A stretch of DNA of 64,000 bases from Lachnospiraceae bacterium UBA4260 (GTDB lineage: Bacteria > Bacillota > Clostridia > Lachnospirales > Lachnospiraceae): positions 123,241 to 187,240 of the forward strand of contig DGWK01000019.1 in the NCBI GenBank assembly GCA_002395235.1, in the 5' to 3' direction. This document shows positions 35,659 to 44,997 of the stretch, one piece after another (positions within the stretch are counted from its first letter, which is position 1; each line of letters begins with the position of its first letter). Made by a program: the position numbers and the translations under genes. A model generated the notes under the pieces. It was given only the letters and a program-made list of their open reading frames with translations, did not search any database and was not told the DNA's origin.

Positions 35659-36975
35659 ATGGTAATCAATAATTATCGACAGGAAAGAATTAAGTTCGAT
35701 ATGAGAGGGATCAGAGTCAGTGCTGAGGAGATCATCTTTTATACCGGACTTATACTTTGGTTGGCGCAGTTTTATATAAGCAGGACAATTTTTCTTGATC
35801 TCTTTGGCGGAAGACTACTCACAGCCGTTCGCTATTTTTGCATGCTCATTTTTGCCCTGAAGATCTTCCTGAGTGAAAAAACTGTGCATATGAGGGCTGC
35901 CGCGGTATTTATTACAGCTGCAGCTGTTTTTGTGGTCGTGCAGCGGCAGGTCAACACCGGCATGCCCCTGATCCAGGTGCTGCTCATGATCTTTGCGGCC
36001 AGGGACGTGAGTTTCAGGCGTATCTGTAAAGTCTCCCTGTGGACCTGCGTGGCATTATGGGTCCTTCCGGTCATGATCGACGTGATGGGGATCACGCAGC
36101 TCGAGAGAGATGTTTACAAGGAGCGAGTAAGGGAATTCCTGAATTTCAATTATGTCTCCTACGCCTCGATCTACTTCAACAACATCATATTCTGTGCGCT
36201 GTATGTATTCACGGAGCCGCGAAGGCTGGGAAAAGGCGGGCGCGCTGCCGCGCAGAAAACGGCGCCTTGGCCCCTGATCTTTCTCCTGTCGGCCGTTTGC
36301 GTATGGCTCCTCAAGGAGACGGATACAACTTTTCCGTTCGCGATCGGGATGCTCTTCATAGCGCTCTATGTGATCATTGTGAAATTCAGGATCCCCCTGA
36401 TTCCGAGTTCCGGGACGGGAAAGAAGATCCTCTCTTCCTGCTACGCGGTATTGGCTTTTGTGACCTATCTGGTCTGCAAGAATTACAATTGGAGAATCCC
36501 GTGGCAGAAGAAAATGGATGACTTCTCCCACAGCCGGATCAGCCTGTCTTTTCTGGGAATCAGAGATTACGGGGTTCACCTGTTTGGCGTACAGATCAAG
36601 GAAAATACAGACCTGTCACAAGGCAGGTATTTCTATATCGACAGCGGCTATATCAAGAACCTGATCGGTTACGGATTGATCGTTTTTATTATGATCATTG
36701 TCTTTTACTCGGTCATCATGTACGCGGCTCTGCTGGAACATGACCGGGTCCTCGCGATCTGGCTTTTCTGCGTAGCGCTTTACTCCATATTTAACAACCT
36801 TCTGCTCTCTGTCTCGGAAAATGCGGGGCTGCTCGCGATCTGGTATGCGATCGGCCTTTTGAAATGGAACAGAAAGAAAGTCCGGCGGAGGAGAGCTGAA
36901 CTGAAAGAATACAGAATGAGCCTGCTTTCGGGGGAGCAGGCAGGCAAGAGGGAACAGATTGAGCGAACAGCCTAG
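35659..36975 (+). CDS. Membrane protein, O-antigen polymerase/ligase-like
   Basis: 438 residues with about ten hydrophobic segments (from residue ~25 to ~410) and a basic C-terminal tail. No close motif is recognisable. Size, multi-span topology and position between a glycosyltransferase and a flippase gene fit a Wzy-type polymerase, which links repeat units outside the membrane. A longer loop (~residues 285-330, RIPWQKKMDDFSHSRISLSFLG) could be the usual external loop. Overlaps the flippase gene by 17 bases. The call is inferred from context. Confidence 0.65.
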   Translation: MVINNYRQERIKFDMRGIRVSAEEIIFYTGLILWLAQFYISRTIFLDLFGGRLLTAVRYFCMLIFALKIFLSEKTVHMRAAAVFITAAAVFVVVQRQVNTGMPLIQVLLMIFAARDVSFRRICKVSLWTCVALWVLPVMIDVMGITQLERDVYKERVREFLNFNYVSYASIYFNNIIFCALYVFTEPRRLGKGGRAAAQKTAPWPLIFLLSAVCVWLLKETDTTFPFAIGMLFIALYVIIVKFRIPLIPSSGTGKKILSSCYAVLAFVTYLVCKNYNWRIPWQKKMDDFSHSRISLSFLGIRDYGVHLFGVQIKENTDLSQGRYFYIDSGYIKNLIGYGLIVFIMIIVFYSVIMYAALLEHDRVLAIWLFCVALYSIFNNLLLSVSENAGLLAIWYAIGLLKWNRKKVRRRRAELKEYRMSLLSGEQAGKREQIERTA

Positions 36976-38413
36976 TTTAAAGAAAAATATCGCGATCAGT
37001 ACGGTCTATCAGGTGCTTCTGATCATACTCCCGATCATTACAGCTCCTTACGCGGCGAGAGTCCTGGGGCCGGACCAGAGCGGTATTTATGACTATACAA
37101 ATTCCATACAGACCTATTTCGCCATGTTCGCTGCGCTCGGCACGGCGACCTACGGCGCCAGGGAGATCGCGAGAGTAAGAAATGATGTCGCCATGAGGAG
37201 TAAACTGTTCTGGGAGATCGAACTGATGACGGTCATGACCTCGACAGTCTGCATAATCATCTGGTTCATCTTTATCGCGATCACTTCGCGCTACAAAGTG
37301 ATCTATCTTGTCCTGACGATGGGACTGTTCTCGACCATGTTCGATATCTCCTGGTTTTTTGCCGGGATGGAGCAGTTCAAGTACACGGTGACCAAGAACG
37401 CGGTCTGCAAGCTGATCGGCGTAGTGCTCATGTTTCTCTTTGTAAAAAAGCCGGACGACCTGCTGCTTTACATTATCATCATCACGGCCTCCACGATGAT
37501 CGGAAATCTGTCCATGTGGCTCTATGTGCCGCGCTTTGTACAGAAAGTGGATTTTAAAACGCTCACGTTCCGCAGACATTTCCACGAGACATTGATCTAT
37601 TTCGTGCCTTCGATCGCGACGAGCGTCTATACGGTGCTCGACAGAATGCTCATCGGACTGATCACGAATAATAAGGCGGAAAACGGGTTTTATCACTACA
37701 CGATGCAGATCATCAATATGATGAAAGCGCTCACGTTCTCGTCGCTCAATATGGTGCTGGGATCGAGGATCGCCTATCTGTTCGCTGAAGAGAAGTACGA
37801 TGAGATCAAGGAAAGGATCCGGGATTCCATCAACTATATCCTGTTTATGGGAATCGGCATCTGCTTCGGGCTGAGCGGTGTAGCGAAACGATTTGTGCCT
37901 ATATTCCTGGGACCCGGATACGACCGGGTCATCGTCATGCTGATGCTCATGAGTCCGATCGTCGTTATCATCGGCGTCAGCAACTGCCTGGGATCGCAGT
38001 ATTACACGCCTTCGGGGAACAGAAAGCTGAGCGCGAAGTTCATCATCATCGGCGCGCTCGTCAACCTGACGCTGAACCTCATTCTGATCCCCCGCTATTG
38101 GGGATACGGCGCGATCGTGGCGTCACTCATCGCCGAACTGGTGATCACGGTGCTCTATTTCAGGTTCTGCAGCGGCTACCTTACGATAGAAACGCTGCTC
38201 CGTGAAGGCTGGAAAAAGCTCACCGCCGGAATCATCATGTTTGCGGTGATCAAGGTAATAGACAGATTCATCGCCTCTGACCTCATCGCCCTGCTGCTGG
38301 AAATGGCGGTCGGCTTTACGGTATACTGCGTAATGATCCTTGTCCTGCGCGATACTTTTATCACGGAGATCGTCCTGGGCAAGATCCTGAAAAAAAAGAG
38401 GAGCGCCTCATGA
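36959..38413 (+). CDS. Oligosaccharide flippase (Wzx/MATE-like)
   Basis: 484 residues, about 12-14 hydrophobic helices. The N-terminus (LKKNIAISTVYQVLLIILPIITAPYAARVLGP) is typical of polysaccharide flippases, as are GTATYGAREIA and the later LGSQYYTPSGNRKLS. It would move lipid-linked glycan units across the membrane. The start overlaps the previous gene, and its stop overlaps the next start (ATGA), so these three genes are tightly coupled. Confidence 0.9.
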   Translation: MSEQPSLKKNIAISTVYQVLLIILPIITAPYAARVLGPDQSGIYDYTNSIQTYFAMFAALGTATYGAREIARVRNDVAMRSKLFWEIELMTVMTSTVCIIIWFIFIAITSRYKVIYLVLTMGLFSTMFDISWFFAGMEQFKYTVTKNAVCKLIGVVLMFLFVKKPDDLLLYIIIITASTMIGNLSMWLYVPRFVQKVDFKTLTFRRHFHETLIYFVPSIATSVYTVLDRMLIGLITNNKAENGFYHYTMQIINMMKALTFSSLNMVLGSRIAYLFAEEKYDEIKERIRDSINYILFMGIGICFGLSGVAKRFVPIFLGPGYDRVIVMLMLMSPIVVIIGVSNCLGSQYYTPSGNRKLSAKFIIIGALVNLTLNLILIPRYWGYGAIVASLIAELVITVLYFRFCSGYLTIETLLREGWKKLTAGIIMFAVIKVIDRFIASDLIALLLEMAVGFTVYCVMILVLRDTFITEIVLGKILKKKRSAS

Positions 38414-39333
38414 GAAGAGCGGCGCCCCGGCGGGGAAGGCTGACAGTGTCATTCCTCATTGCCGTGCTGGCAGCGGCGGTTCTTGGCGCATGCGGGCCGG
38501 GCAGCGGCGAGGCGGCAAAAGACAGAGGCGGAGAAAAGCCCCCGCGGAAAACTGAGGAATGGTTTTACGATTCCTTTAACGAAGAACAGAAAATGGCCTA
38601 TGACGCGTTCCAGAGCATGGCGGAGGATCCGTTCGGAGAGGAACCGGTTCCGATCCTCGACGGACAGGGGAACGCCGCAAGTATTGCGGTGCGCGATCTT
38701 GATAAAGTCTACCAGGGATTTTTGTATGACCATCCCGAAGTCTTCTGGCTGAGCCGGACATACCGGTACAGGGTCTTCGACGATCAAAGCGGGGAAGAGC
38801 GAGCGGACGCGGTGGCGGCATTAGCAGTCCCGGAGTCGGAAGAAGAACTTGCCCGGCAAAAAGAGGAATTTGAGAAAGCTGCCGATGAGTTTCTGCAAGG
38901 CGTCAAAGAGACAGACAGCGACAGAGACAGAGCAGCTGCGGTCTATGAAAAGCTCGCCGCGCAGACGGAATATGATGAGACAGCCATGTACGATGAACGT
39001 CTGGAGACGCAGCACACGGCTTACAGCGTCATCGCCGGCGGGAGAGGCGTCTGTGACGGAATCTCGCTGGCTTATAAATATCTCCTTGCAAAGTGCGGAA
39101 TCCGATGCCTTGCGGTACCGGGCGAGAGCGGGGGAGCAGCTCATGTGTGGAACCTTATATATTGGGACGGCTCATGGCATGAAGCGGACCTGACGTGGGA
39201 CATCGCCTCCGACGGAAATGACCGCATGCAATTTTTTGACCTGACGACCGAGGAGATGAACAAAGACCATCAGAGGGAAAAAGACGGGATCGCGTCCGCG
39301 ATTCCGAAGGCAGAGCAGAGGGCTATTCCATAA
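38410..39333 (+). CDS. Lipoprotein with transglutaminase-like domain
   Basis: 307 residues. A lipobox-type signal (VLAAAVLGAC) would anchor it outside the cell, followed by a charged linker (~25-50). The C-terminal part has a transglutaminase/protease core: GGRGVCDGISLAYKYLL (Cys), AAHVWNLI (His) and ADLTWD (Asp). Such domains cleave or cross-link peptide bonds in wall material or surface proteins. It shares ATGA with the flippase gene. Enzymatic direction and substrate are not deducible. Confidence 0.8.
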   Translation: MRRAAPRRGRLTVSFLIAVLAAAVLGACGPGSGEAAKDRGGEKPPRKTEEWFYDSFNEEQKMAYDAFQSMAEDPFGEEPVPILDGQGNAASIAVRDLDKVYQGFLYDHPEVFWLSRTYRYRVFDDQSGEERADAVAALAVPESEEELARQKEEFEKAADEFLQGVKETDSDRDRAAAVYEKLAAQTEYDETAMYDERLETQHTAYSVIAGGRGVCDGISLAYKYLLAKCGIRCLAVPGESGGAAHVWNLIYWDGSWHEADLTWDIASDGNDRMQFFDLTTEEMNKDHQREKDGIASAIPKAEQRAIP

Positions 39334-39368
39334 TTCATAAATGCCATGGAGCAGGAAAGGAAAATAAC

Positions 39369-40703
39369 GTGACACAGAAAGATTTTTATGATTACAGAGA
39401 AGATGAGAACACCAGGCAGGTAAGCCTCATGAGACTTCTGCGCTGCGCTCTGATGAGATGGAAGCTGATCCTTCTCGCGGGGATTGTTCTCGGCGGACTT
39501 CTGGGAGCTTATAAGATCCTGTCGATCCATTCCAAAAAGGACCAGATGATCAAGGAGTATGACAGTTATAAAAACAGTCAGGAGGTTTACAAAGCTTCGA
39601 TTGAGCAGTACAGGACCACGATCAACAATCTTCAGAAGGATGTAAACGAAAAACAGGATTACATAAAGAACTCTACGAAAATGAATCTGGACTACGTCAG
39701 ATGCCCCGAATCGTTTTCCGAGCTTGCGATCGCCGGAACCGGTGAGACGCCTCTGACTGCTGCCGATATTAACTCGATCATGAATGCGCTCTATGACGAG
39801 GTTTATTTCGGCGACACGGTCAGCCAGATCGCGGAGAAAATGGGGATGAATTCCGAATATCTCAGAGAACTGATCTCTGTCAAGATCACACCTGCGGCAT
39901 CGGTGATCCGGGTCGTTGTACGCGGCCAAGACACCGAGCAGGCCAAAGCGGTCAAAGACGAGCTGCTCAATAAGCTTTTAAAGGAAAAAGCGAAAGGAAT
40001 GACCGAATTCGGAGCTTTTAAGGTCACTGTGATCAATGAAGGAACCGCCAATGTGTTCGACGCGGAGATCCAGAATTATCAGGTGGCGCAGAATGACGCG
40101 CTGACAAAGCTCCAGTCCTCGCTCTACACGGCGCAGAACCAGAGCAGCGGCCTCACAAAACCCGTGGCGGTCGATCAGTATTCCAAAAAATACATGCTCG
40201 TAAACGGAATAAAGCTCGGCGTTGTCGGACTTGCGGCCGGCATGATCCTTGCTCTCGCGGCGGTGATCGTCATGATCATCCAAAAGGGCGTTATTCTCTC
40301 TCCGGAGGAGATCGACGGAGAATTCGGACTCAAGACGCTGGCGGACTTCTCTGACAGGAAAACGGAGGAGGCATCCGCGCTCGAGTTCATGCTTGCCAGG
40401 TTAGAGAACTGCATGGCAGGAAAAGAAAACAGGGAGATCGGCATCGTGGGATCGGTTTCCGCGGACAAGATCGAAAAGCTCGCGTCGAAACTGGGAGAGA
40501 GAGTTCCCGCGGCTAAGGACGCCCTGAAATTTGTGGCGATCCCCGACTTCAGCAAGGACGCGGCCGGCTTCAGAAAACTCGGTGACATGGCCGGCGTTAT
40601 TCTGACAGAGCAGATCGGCAAATCGGATTACTTGATGATTCGCAAAGAGATCGGCCTGATCGCCGAGAGCGGCAGGGAGCTGATCGGAACGGTATATTAC
40701 TGA
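39369..40703 (+). CDS. Wzz/chain-length determinant-like membrane protein
   Basis: 444 residues. One membrane segment near residues 33-52, a long coiled extracytoplasmic part with Gln/Lys-rich helices (~55-270), a second membrane segment near 275-300, and a cytosolic C-terminal part (~305-444) that looks like a P-loop-less tyrosine-kinase-type domain. This is the layout of Wzz/CapA proteins that set polymer length. GTG start with aaaggaaa upstream. The C-terminal domain lacks a Walker A motif, so it is not itself an active BY-kinase. Family call from topology and context. Confidence 0.7.
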   Translation: MTQKDFYDYREDENTRQVSLMRLLRCALMRWKLILLAGIVLGGLLGAYKILSIHSKKDQMIKEYDSYKNSQEVYKASIEQYRTTINNLQKDVNEKQDYIKNSTKMNLDYVRCPESFSELAIAGTGETPLTAADINSIMNALYDEVYFGDTVSQIAEKMGMNSEYLRELISVKITPAASVIRVVVRGQDTEQAKAVKDELLNKLLKEKAKGMTEFGAFKVTVINEGTANVFDAEIQNYQVAQNDALTKLQSSLYTAQNQSSGLTKPVAVDQYSKKYMLVNGIKLGVVGLAAGMILALAAVIVMIIQKGVILSPEEIDGEFGLKTLADFSDRKTEEASALEFMLARLENCMAGKENREIGIVGSVSADKIEKLASKLGERVPAAKDALKFVAIPDFSKDAAGFRKLGDMAGVILTEQIGKSDYLMIRKEIGLIAESGRELIGTVYY

Positions 40704-40708
40704 TTAAA

Positions 40709-42451
40709 ATGAAAAAAGACGGACTTCTTATACTGACTGTTATTCTCTGTGCGACGGCAGCTGTTTTGATGGCGGCGGCCGTATGGGCGCAAAAGGGCGG
40801 AGCAGGCAGTGCCGCGCAGGAAAGCGTGACCGGCGGGCAGCAGACTGTGACATCTGCCGGTAAAGACGCCGCGGAGAATGATGAGCCGCATAACGACACA
40901 ACTGAAGCCTCGACAGTCCCTTCTGAACAGGAAGGGACTGTCCGGGCTTGTTTTTTGAGCAGTTCGGAATATGAAAGAATCCTCTCGGGAAAAGAGCAAT
41001 ACGATTTCGATCCTGCTGGTCTTTTGTTTGAGGGGCAGAGCATCCCCTATGACAGGGAGAGCAGGACAGCCTATCTGCCGCAGGGCCTCAATGACCCGGA
41101 ATGGAGCGGCTCCCTGAGGACGAGTGTACCGGGCGGACAGATCTGTATTCTGAACGATACGCAAGACGACAAACAGACTCTGATCGAAGAAGGCCGCACA
41201 TGCAGGCTGGCCGTAGTCTCCGAAAGCGGGTATATGGAATGCGATCTGTTATTTACCGGGCTCCCCGTAGTCTGCATGTCTAACGGAGAAGGGGTGATCG
41301 AAGGCGAGGAAGAGTACAGAGGGACTTTTCTGGTCTTTGACCCTTACAGAGAACAGTACCAGGGATCCGACTGCATCTTCCACGTAAGGGGCGCCACTTC
41401 CCTTTTGTTTGATAAAAAGAGCTACCGGGTGGAGCTGCAGCAGACGCGCGGAAGCTCCGACAAGAAGAGCTTTCTCGGAATGCGCTCGGACGATGACTGG
41501 ATCCTCAACTCAATGTGCACGGACCGGTCCCTCTCGAGAGAAAAGATCTGCTATAAGCTGTGGCGGGACCTGAACGCTATGGAAGAGCGGCCGGTCGCTT
41601 CTTCCGAGATCGAATACTGCGAACTGCTCGTAAATGGCGAGTACATGGGCGTCTACGGCCTCATGTATCCGGTTGATAAAAAGCTGATGGGCATGAATCC
41701 CGGGGACCTTCTCTATAAAGTGGGGACCTGGTATGAGGAGATCAGTATTGAAGGACAGCTCACCAACTACAACGGTCAGACCGAGGTCCTCAACAGGAAC
41801 GGAGTCCCCTACCTGACGCTCAAGTATCCCAAAGAAGCGGGAAATGCGTGTATCTACGATCCCTTCCAGCTCTATCAGGAGATGGTGTTTGAGACGGGAG
41901 ACCTGTCGAAGATGGAGGAGGAGGGAATCTCCCTGAACCTGGACAATTTCATCCTCCATGAACTGTTCTGCGAGATGACCAGGGCGGGAGATAATACCTG
42001 GAAGAACCTGTTCCTTGCGGCGTACCGGAATAATGAGGGCGGCTATACGCTGAATGAGACGATCTGGGACCTGAATTATACGTTCGGAGACGACTTCACA
42101 TGGGATCCGGATCACGGAAATACCGTGTTCAATCCCGGCACTACGGACAGTTACAAGATCCGTTATGACAGGGACTACGGCTACGCGAGTCTGGTCCATA
42201 TTGTGGACGGGCTCAGAGAGGATACGGGGGTCAAGTGGAGGAAATGGCGCTCGCAGGGGATCGGTCCCGAATATGTCAGGGAGATGTTTGAAGAGAACAG
42301 GTCGTACCTGGAGAAGAGCGGCGCATTTAAAAGAAACTCCCTGAAATGGTACGAGGGGAGTCAGGACCCGTCGTATGCACAGGTTTATGAATGGATCGAC
42401 GGACGCTTCCGGTTTCTGGACAAAATGTATGAACAGGAAGGGAAAGAATGA
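40709..42451 (+). CDS. CotH-type kinase domain protein, surface-anchored
   Basis: 580 residues with an N-terminal membrane segment (~5-25) and a Thr/Glu-rich linker to ~75. The rest shows CotH marks: VRGATSLLFDKKSYRVEL, FLGMRSDDDWILNSMCTDRSLSREKICYKLW, YCELLVNGEYMGVYGL, and DNTWKNLFLAAYRN with later WDLNYTFG acidic residues. CotH proteins are atypical kinases; B. subtilis CotH phosphorylates spore coat proteins. This copy is exported and lies next to surface-polymer genes, so the target may be a surface protein or glycan. Target is not known. Confidence 0.85.
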   Translation: MKKDGLLILTVILCATAAVLMAAAVWAQKGGAGSAAQESVTGGQQTVTSAGKDAAENDEPHNDTTEASTVPSEQEGTVRACFLSSSEYERILSGKEQYDFDPAGLLFEGQSIPYDRESRTAYLPQGLNDPEWSGSLRTSVPGGQICILNDTQDDKQTLIEEGRTCRLAVVSESGYMECDLLFTGLPVVCMSNGEGVIEGEEEYRGTFLVFDPYREQYQGSDCIFHVRGATSLLFDKKSYRVELQQTRGSSDKKSFLGMRSDDDWILNSMCTDRSLSREKICYKLWRDLNAMEERPVASSEIEYCELLVNGEYMGVYGLMYPVDKKLMGMNPGDLLYKVGTWYEEISIEGQLTNYNGQTEVLNRNGVPYLTLKYPKEAGNACIYDPFQLYQEMVFETGDLSKMEEEGISLNLDNFILHELFCEMTRAGDNTWKNLFLAAYRNNEGGYTLNETIWDLNYTFGDDFTWDPDHGNTVFNPGTTDSYKIRYDRDYGYASLVHIVDGLREDTGVKWRKWRSQGIGPEYVREMFEENRSYLEKSGAFKRNSLKWYEGSQDPSYAQVYEWIDGRFRFLDKMYEQEGKE

Positions 42452-42544
42452 GCGGAATCCTGCCATACAGACAGAAATAATTATATCTTTGCAAAATTTG
42501 CCGCAAAACAAGCGGAATTGTTCACAAATTGGAACAGAAAAACA

Positions 42545-42562
42545 GCGTTAATAGATTAACAA
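42545..42562. promoter_or_regulatory. Rex-like operator upstream of rnf
   Basis: GCGTTAA-TAGA-TTAACAA. The right half matches the Rex consensus TTGTTAA-N4-TTAACAA fully and the left half at five of seven. It ends three bases before the -35 region at 42566. Rex is the NADH/NAD sensor of Firmicutes, fitting an NADH-linked Rnf complex. Confidence 0.6.
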
Positions 42563-42565
42563 TTA

Positions 42566-42594
42566 TACAAAATACCTCACGTCCGCATTATAAT
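42566..42594 (+). promoter_or_regulatory. rnf operon promoter
   Basis: A consensus -10 TATAAT (42589-42594) with a poor -35 TACAAA at 17-bp spacing, 50 bases before rnfC. Confidence 0.55.
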
Positions 42595-42643
42595 AGCGTT
42601 ATGTGAGTGTAACTAAAATAAAACCAGAAAAGGGGGAGCAGCA

Positions 42644-43957
42644 ATGTTTGGTGCAAAGCATTTGAACAGCATACATGCCGGCCACTACAAGAATACGGCC
42701 GGATGTGCGACAGAGGTAATGCCCGTCCCGGATGTGGTAAAGATCTCGATGTCGCAGAATATCGGCGCGCCGTGCAAGCCTCTTGTCAAAAAAGGTGATA
42801 CTGTCCTTGTCGGACAGAAGATCGGTGACACAGACGCTTTTCTTCACGTGCCGGTTCATTCGAGCGTATCGGGAGTTGTTACCGGAATCGAGACGCAGCG
42901 AAACGCCATGGGCGGCTATGATACACTTGTTGTGATCCAGTCGGACGGCAAGCAGGAAATTGACCCTTCCGTGAAGCCTCCGGTGATCACAGACCAGCCC
43001 AGCTTCATAGCGGCAGTTAAGGAGAGCGGACTGGTAGGTCTGGGCGGCGCAAGTTTCCCGACCTGGCTCAAGTTCAATCCCAAGAACCTGGGCGAGCCCA
43101 TGACACTGATCATCAACGGCGCGGAGTGCGAGCCTTTCATCACTTCCGACCACAGGACCATGCTGGAAGACGCCCAGAATATCATCGACGGCGCTCTGAT
43201 GATCATGAAGTATATCCAGGCTCCTGAGTGCTATATCGGCATTGAGGACAACAAGCAGGATGCGATCGACCTGTTCAACAAGATGTTCGCGGAGCAGGGG
43301 ATCACAAATATCAAGACTTTCCCGCTTCAGGCCAGCTACCCGAAGGGAGCGGAGCGTGTCCTGATCTACGAGGTAACAGGAAAGACCTGCAACGCAGGAG
43401 TTCTTCCCGCAGATCTCGGATGTATTGTTTCCAACATCACATCCGTCGCATTTCTCGGACAGTATATTAAGGACGGTATGCCTCTTGTAAAGAAGAGGGT
43501 CACTATTGACGGCGACGCTGTTGCCAAACCCGGAAATGTCCTTCTTCCGATCGGCACATCCATTCATGACGCGATCGGATTCTGCGGCGGTTACAAGGAA
43601 GAGCCCCGCAAGATCCTTATGGGCGGCCCCATGATGGGACGCGCGGTCTTCTCTGACAGAATGCCTATCGTTAAGAACAACAACGCAATCCTGGCGTTTA
43701 CGAAAGAGCAGTCACTGATTCCCGAAGAGACAGCGTGCATCAGCTGCGGCAGATGCCACAATGCATGTCCTTTCAACCTTCTGCCTACCGGTTTTGCGGA
43801 TGCTTATGAAGCCAGAGATGTCAAGCGCCTCAATGACCTGAAGATCATGCAGTGCATGGAATGCGGCAGCTGCTCTTATGTATGCCCCGCACGCCGTCCG
43901 CTGGCCTTCATCAACAAGCTCGGTAAAGGATTAGTAAGGGAGGCAAGCCAGAAATGA
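42644..43957 (+). CDS. rnfC: Rnf complex subunit RnfC
   Basis: 437 residues. Peripheral subunit of the ferredoxin:NAD oxidoreductase that pumps Na+ or H+. It binds NADH and FMN (SLBB-type and Rossmann-like region, GLGGASFPTWLK, NGAECEPFI) and carries two 4Fe-4S clusters at the C-terminus (CISCGRCHNACP and CMECGSCSYVCP). First gene of rnfCDGEAB, the order usual in Clostridia. Ribosome site agggggag. Its stop overlaps the rnfD start. Confidence 0.97.
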   Translation: MFGAKHLNSIHAGHYKNTAGCATEVMPVPDVVKISMSQNIGAPCKPLVKKGDTVLVGQKIGDTDAFLHVPVHSSVSGVVTGIETQRNAMGGYDTLVVIQSDGKQEIDPSVKPPVITDQPSFIAAVKESGLVGLGGASFPTWLKFNPKNLGEPMTLIINGAECEPFITSDHRTMLEDAQNIIDGALMIMKYIQAPECYIGIEDNKQDAIDLFNKMFAEQGITNIKTFPLQASYPKGAERVLIYEVTGKTCNAGVLPADLGCIVSNITSVAFLGQYIKDGMPLVKKRVTIDGDAVAKPGNVLLPIGTSIHDAIGFCGGYKEEPRKILMGGPMMGRAVFSDRMPIVKNNNAILAFTKEQSLIPEETACISCGRCHNACPFNLLPTGFADAYEARDVKRLNDLKIMQCMECGSCSYVCPARRPLAFINKLGKGLVREASQK

Positions 43958-44997
43958 CGGATACAAAGAATGTAAAATATTATGATAATCTCGCCGTGGC
44001 GTCGTCTCCCCATCTGGTGACGGCCCTCGACACACAGAAAACCATGATGTGGGTCCTGATCGCCCTGATCCCTTCTTTCATCGCAAGCGTTTTCTATTTT
44101 GGCGTAGGAGCAGTCATTCTCACCGCAGTCTGCGCGGGCTGCAGTGCGCTGTTTGAATACGGCTATGAGAGACTCCTCGGCAAAAAAGTGACAGTTAAGG
44201 ATCTGAGCGCCTGCGTTACCGGCGTGATCCTTGCTATGAACCTGCCCGCTAACCTTCCTGTATGGATGGCAGTCATCGGCTGCTTCGTTGCGATCGTCAT
44301 CGTCAAGCAGCTCTACGGCGGACTTGGCCGCAACTTCGCGAACCCCGCGATCGTCGGACGTATCGTCCTGCTCCTTTCTTTCACGTCTTACATGACCACG
44401 TGGCCTGTTACAAGACTGAATCAGGCGGCAGACGCAGTTACCGGCGCGACGCCCCTGGGCCTTCTGGCTGACGGCGCACTGGACCAGGCTCCTTCACTCG
44501 CCAACATGTTCGTCGGCAATATCGGCGGCGCCATGGGTGAGACCTGCACGATCGCTGTCCTGATCGGACTTGCGATCCTGATCTGGAAGAAGATCATCTC
44601 CCCGATCATTCCGGTCTGCTACATGGGCACCGTATTTGTGTTCGCTTTCATCTACTATTCATTTGCAGGCGGAGACTACAGCGCGCTCCACATGGCTCTG
44701 TTCCATCTGCTTGCAGGCGGCGTAGTATTCGGTGCGACTTTCTGCGCGACGGATTATGTCACAAGCCCCATCATGAGAAATGCCAAGATCGTCTTCGGTA
44801 TCGGATGCGGCCTTGTCACCATGATCATTCGTCTGTTCTGCGCGTATCCCGAGGGAGCTTCCTTCGCCATCCTGTTCATGAACGTAATGGCTCCGCTCCT
44901 TGATATGGTCGCCCAGAATCAGTTCTACGGCATCGGCGCTGCAGAAAAGGCTGCCAAAAAAGCTGCCAAGGAAGCAGGAAAGGAGGCTGCCAAATAA
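43954..44997 (+). CDS. rnfD: Rnf complex subunit RnfD
   Basis: 347 residues, about eight to ten membrane helices. It carries covalently bound FMN on a Thr: DAVTGAT ends at T166, the flavinylation site of the family, and the ApbE gene at 48883 would modify it. Typical segments GRNFANPAIVGRI and ATDYVTSPI. C-terminus Ala/Lys rich. Overlaps both neighbours. Confidence 0.97.
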   Translation: MTDTKNVKYYDNLAVASSPHLVTALDTQKTMMWVLIALIPSFIASVFYFGVGAVILTAVCAGCSALFEYGYERLLGKKVTVKDLSACVTGVILAMNLPANLPVWMAVIGCFVAIVIVKQLYGGLGRNFANPAIVGRIVLLLSFTSYMTTWPVTRLNQAADAVTGATPLGLLADGALDQAPSLANMFVGNIGGAMGETCTIAVLIGLAILIWKKIISPIIPVCYMGTVFVFAFIYYSFAGGDYSALHMALFHLLAGGVVFGATFCATDYVTSPIMRNAKIVFGIGCGLVTMIIRLFCAYPEGASFAILFMNVMAPLLDMVAQNQFYGIGAAEKAAKKAAKEAGKEAAK

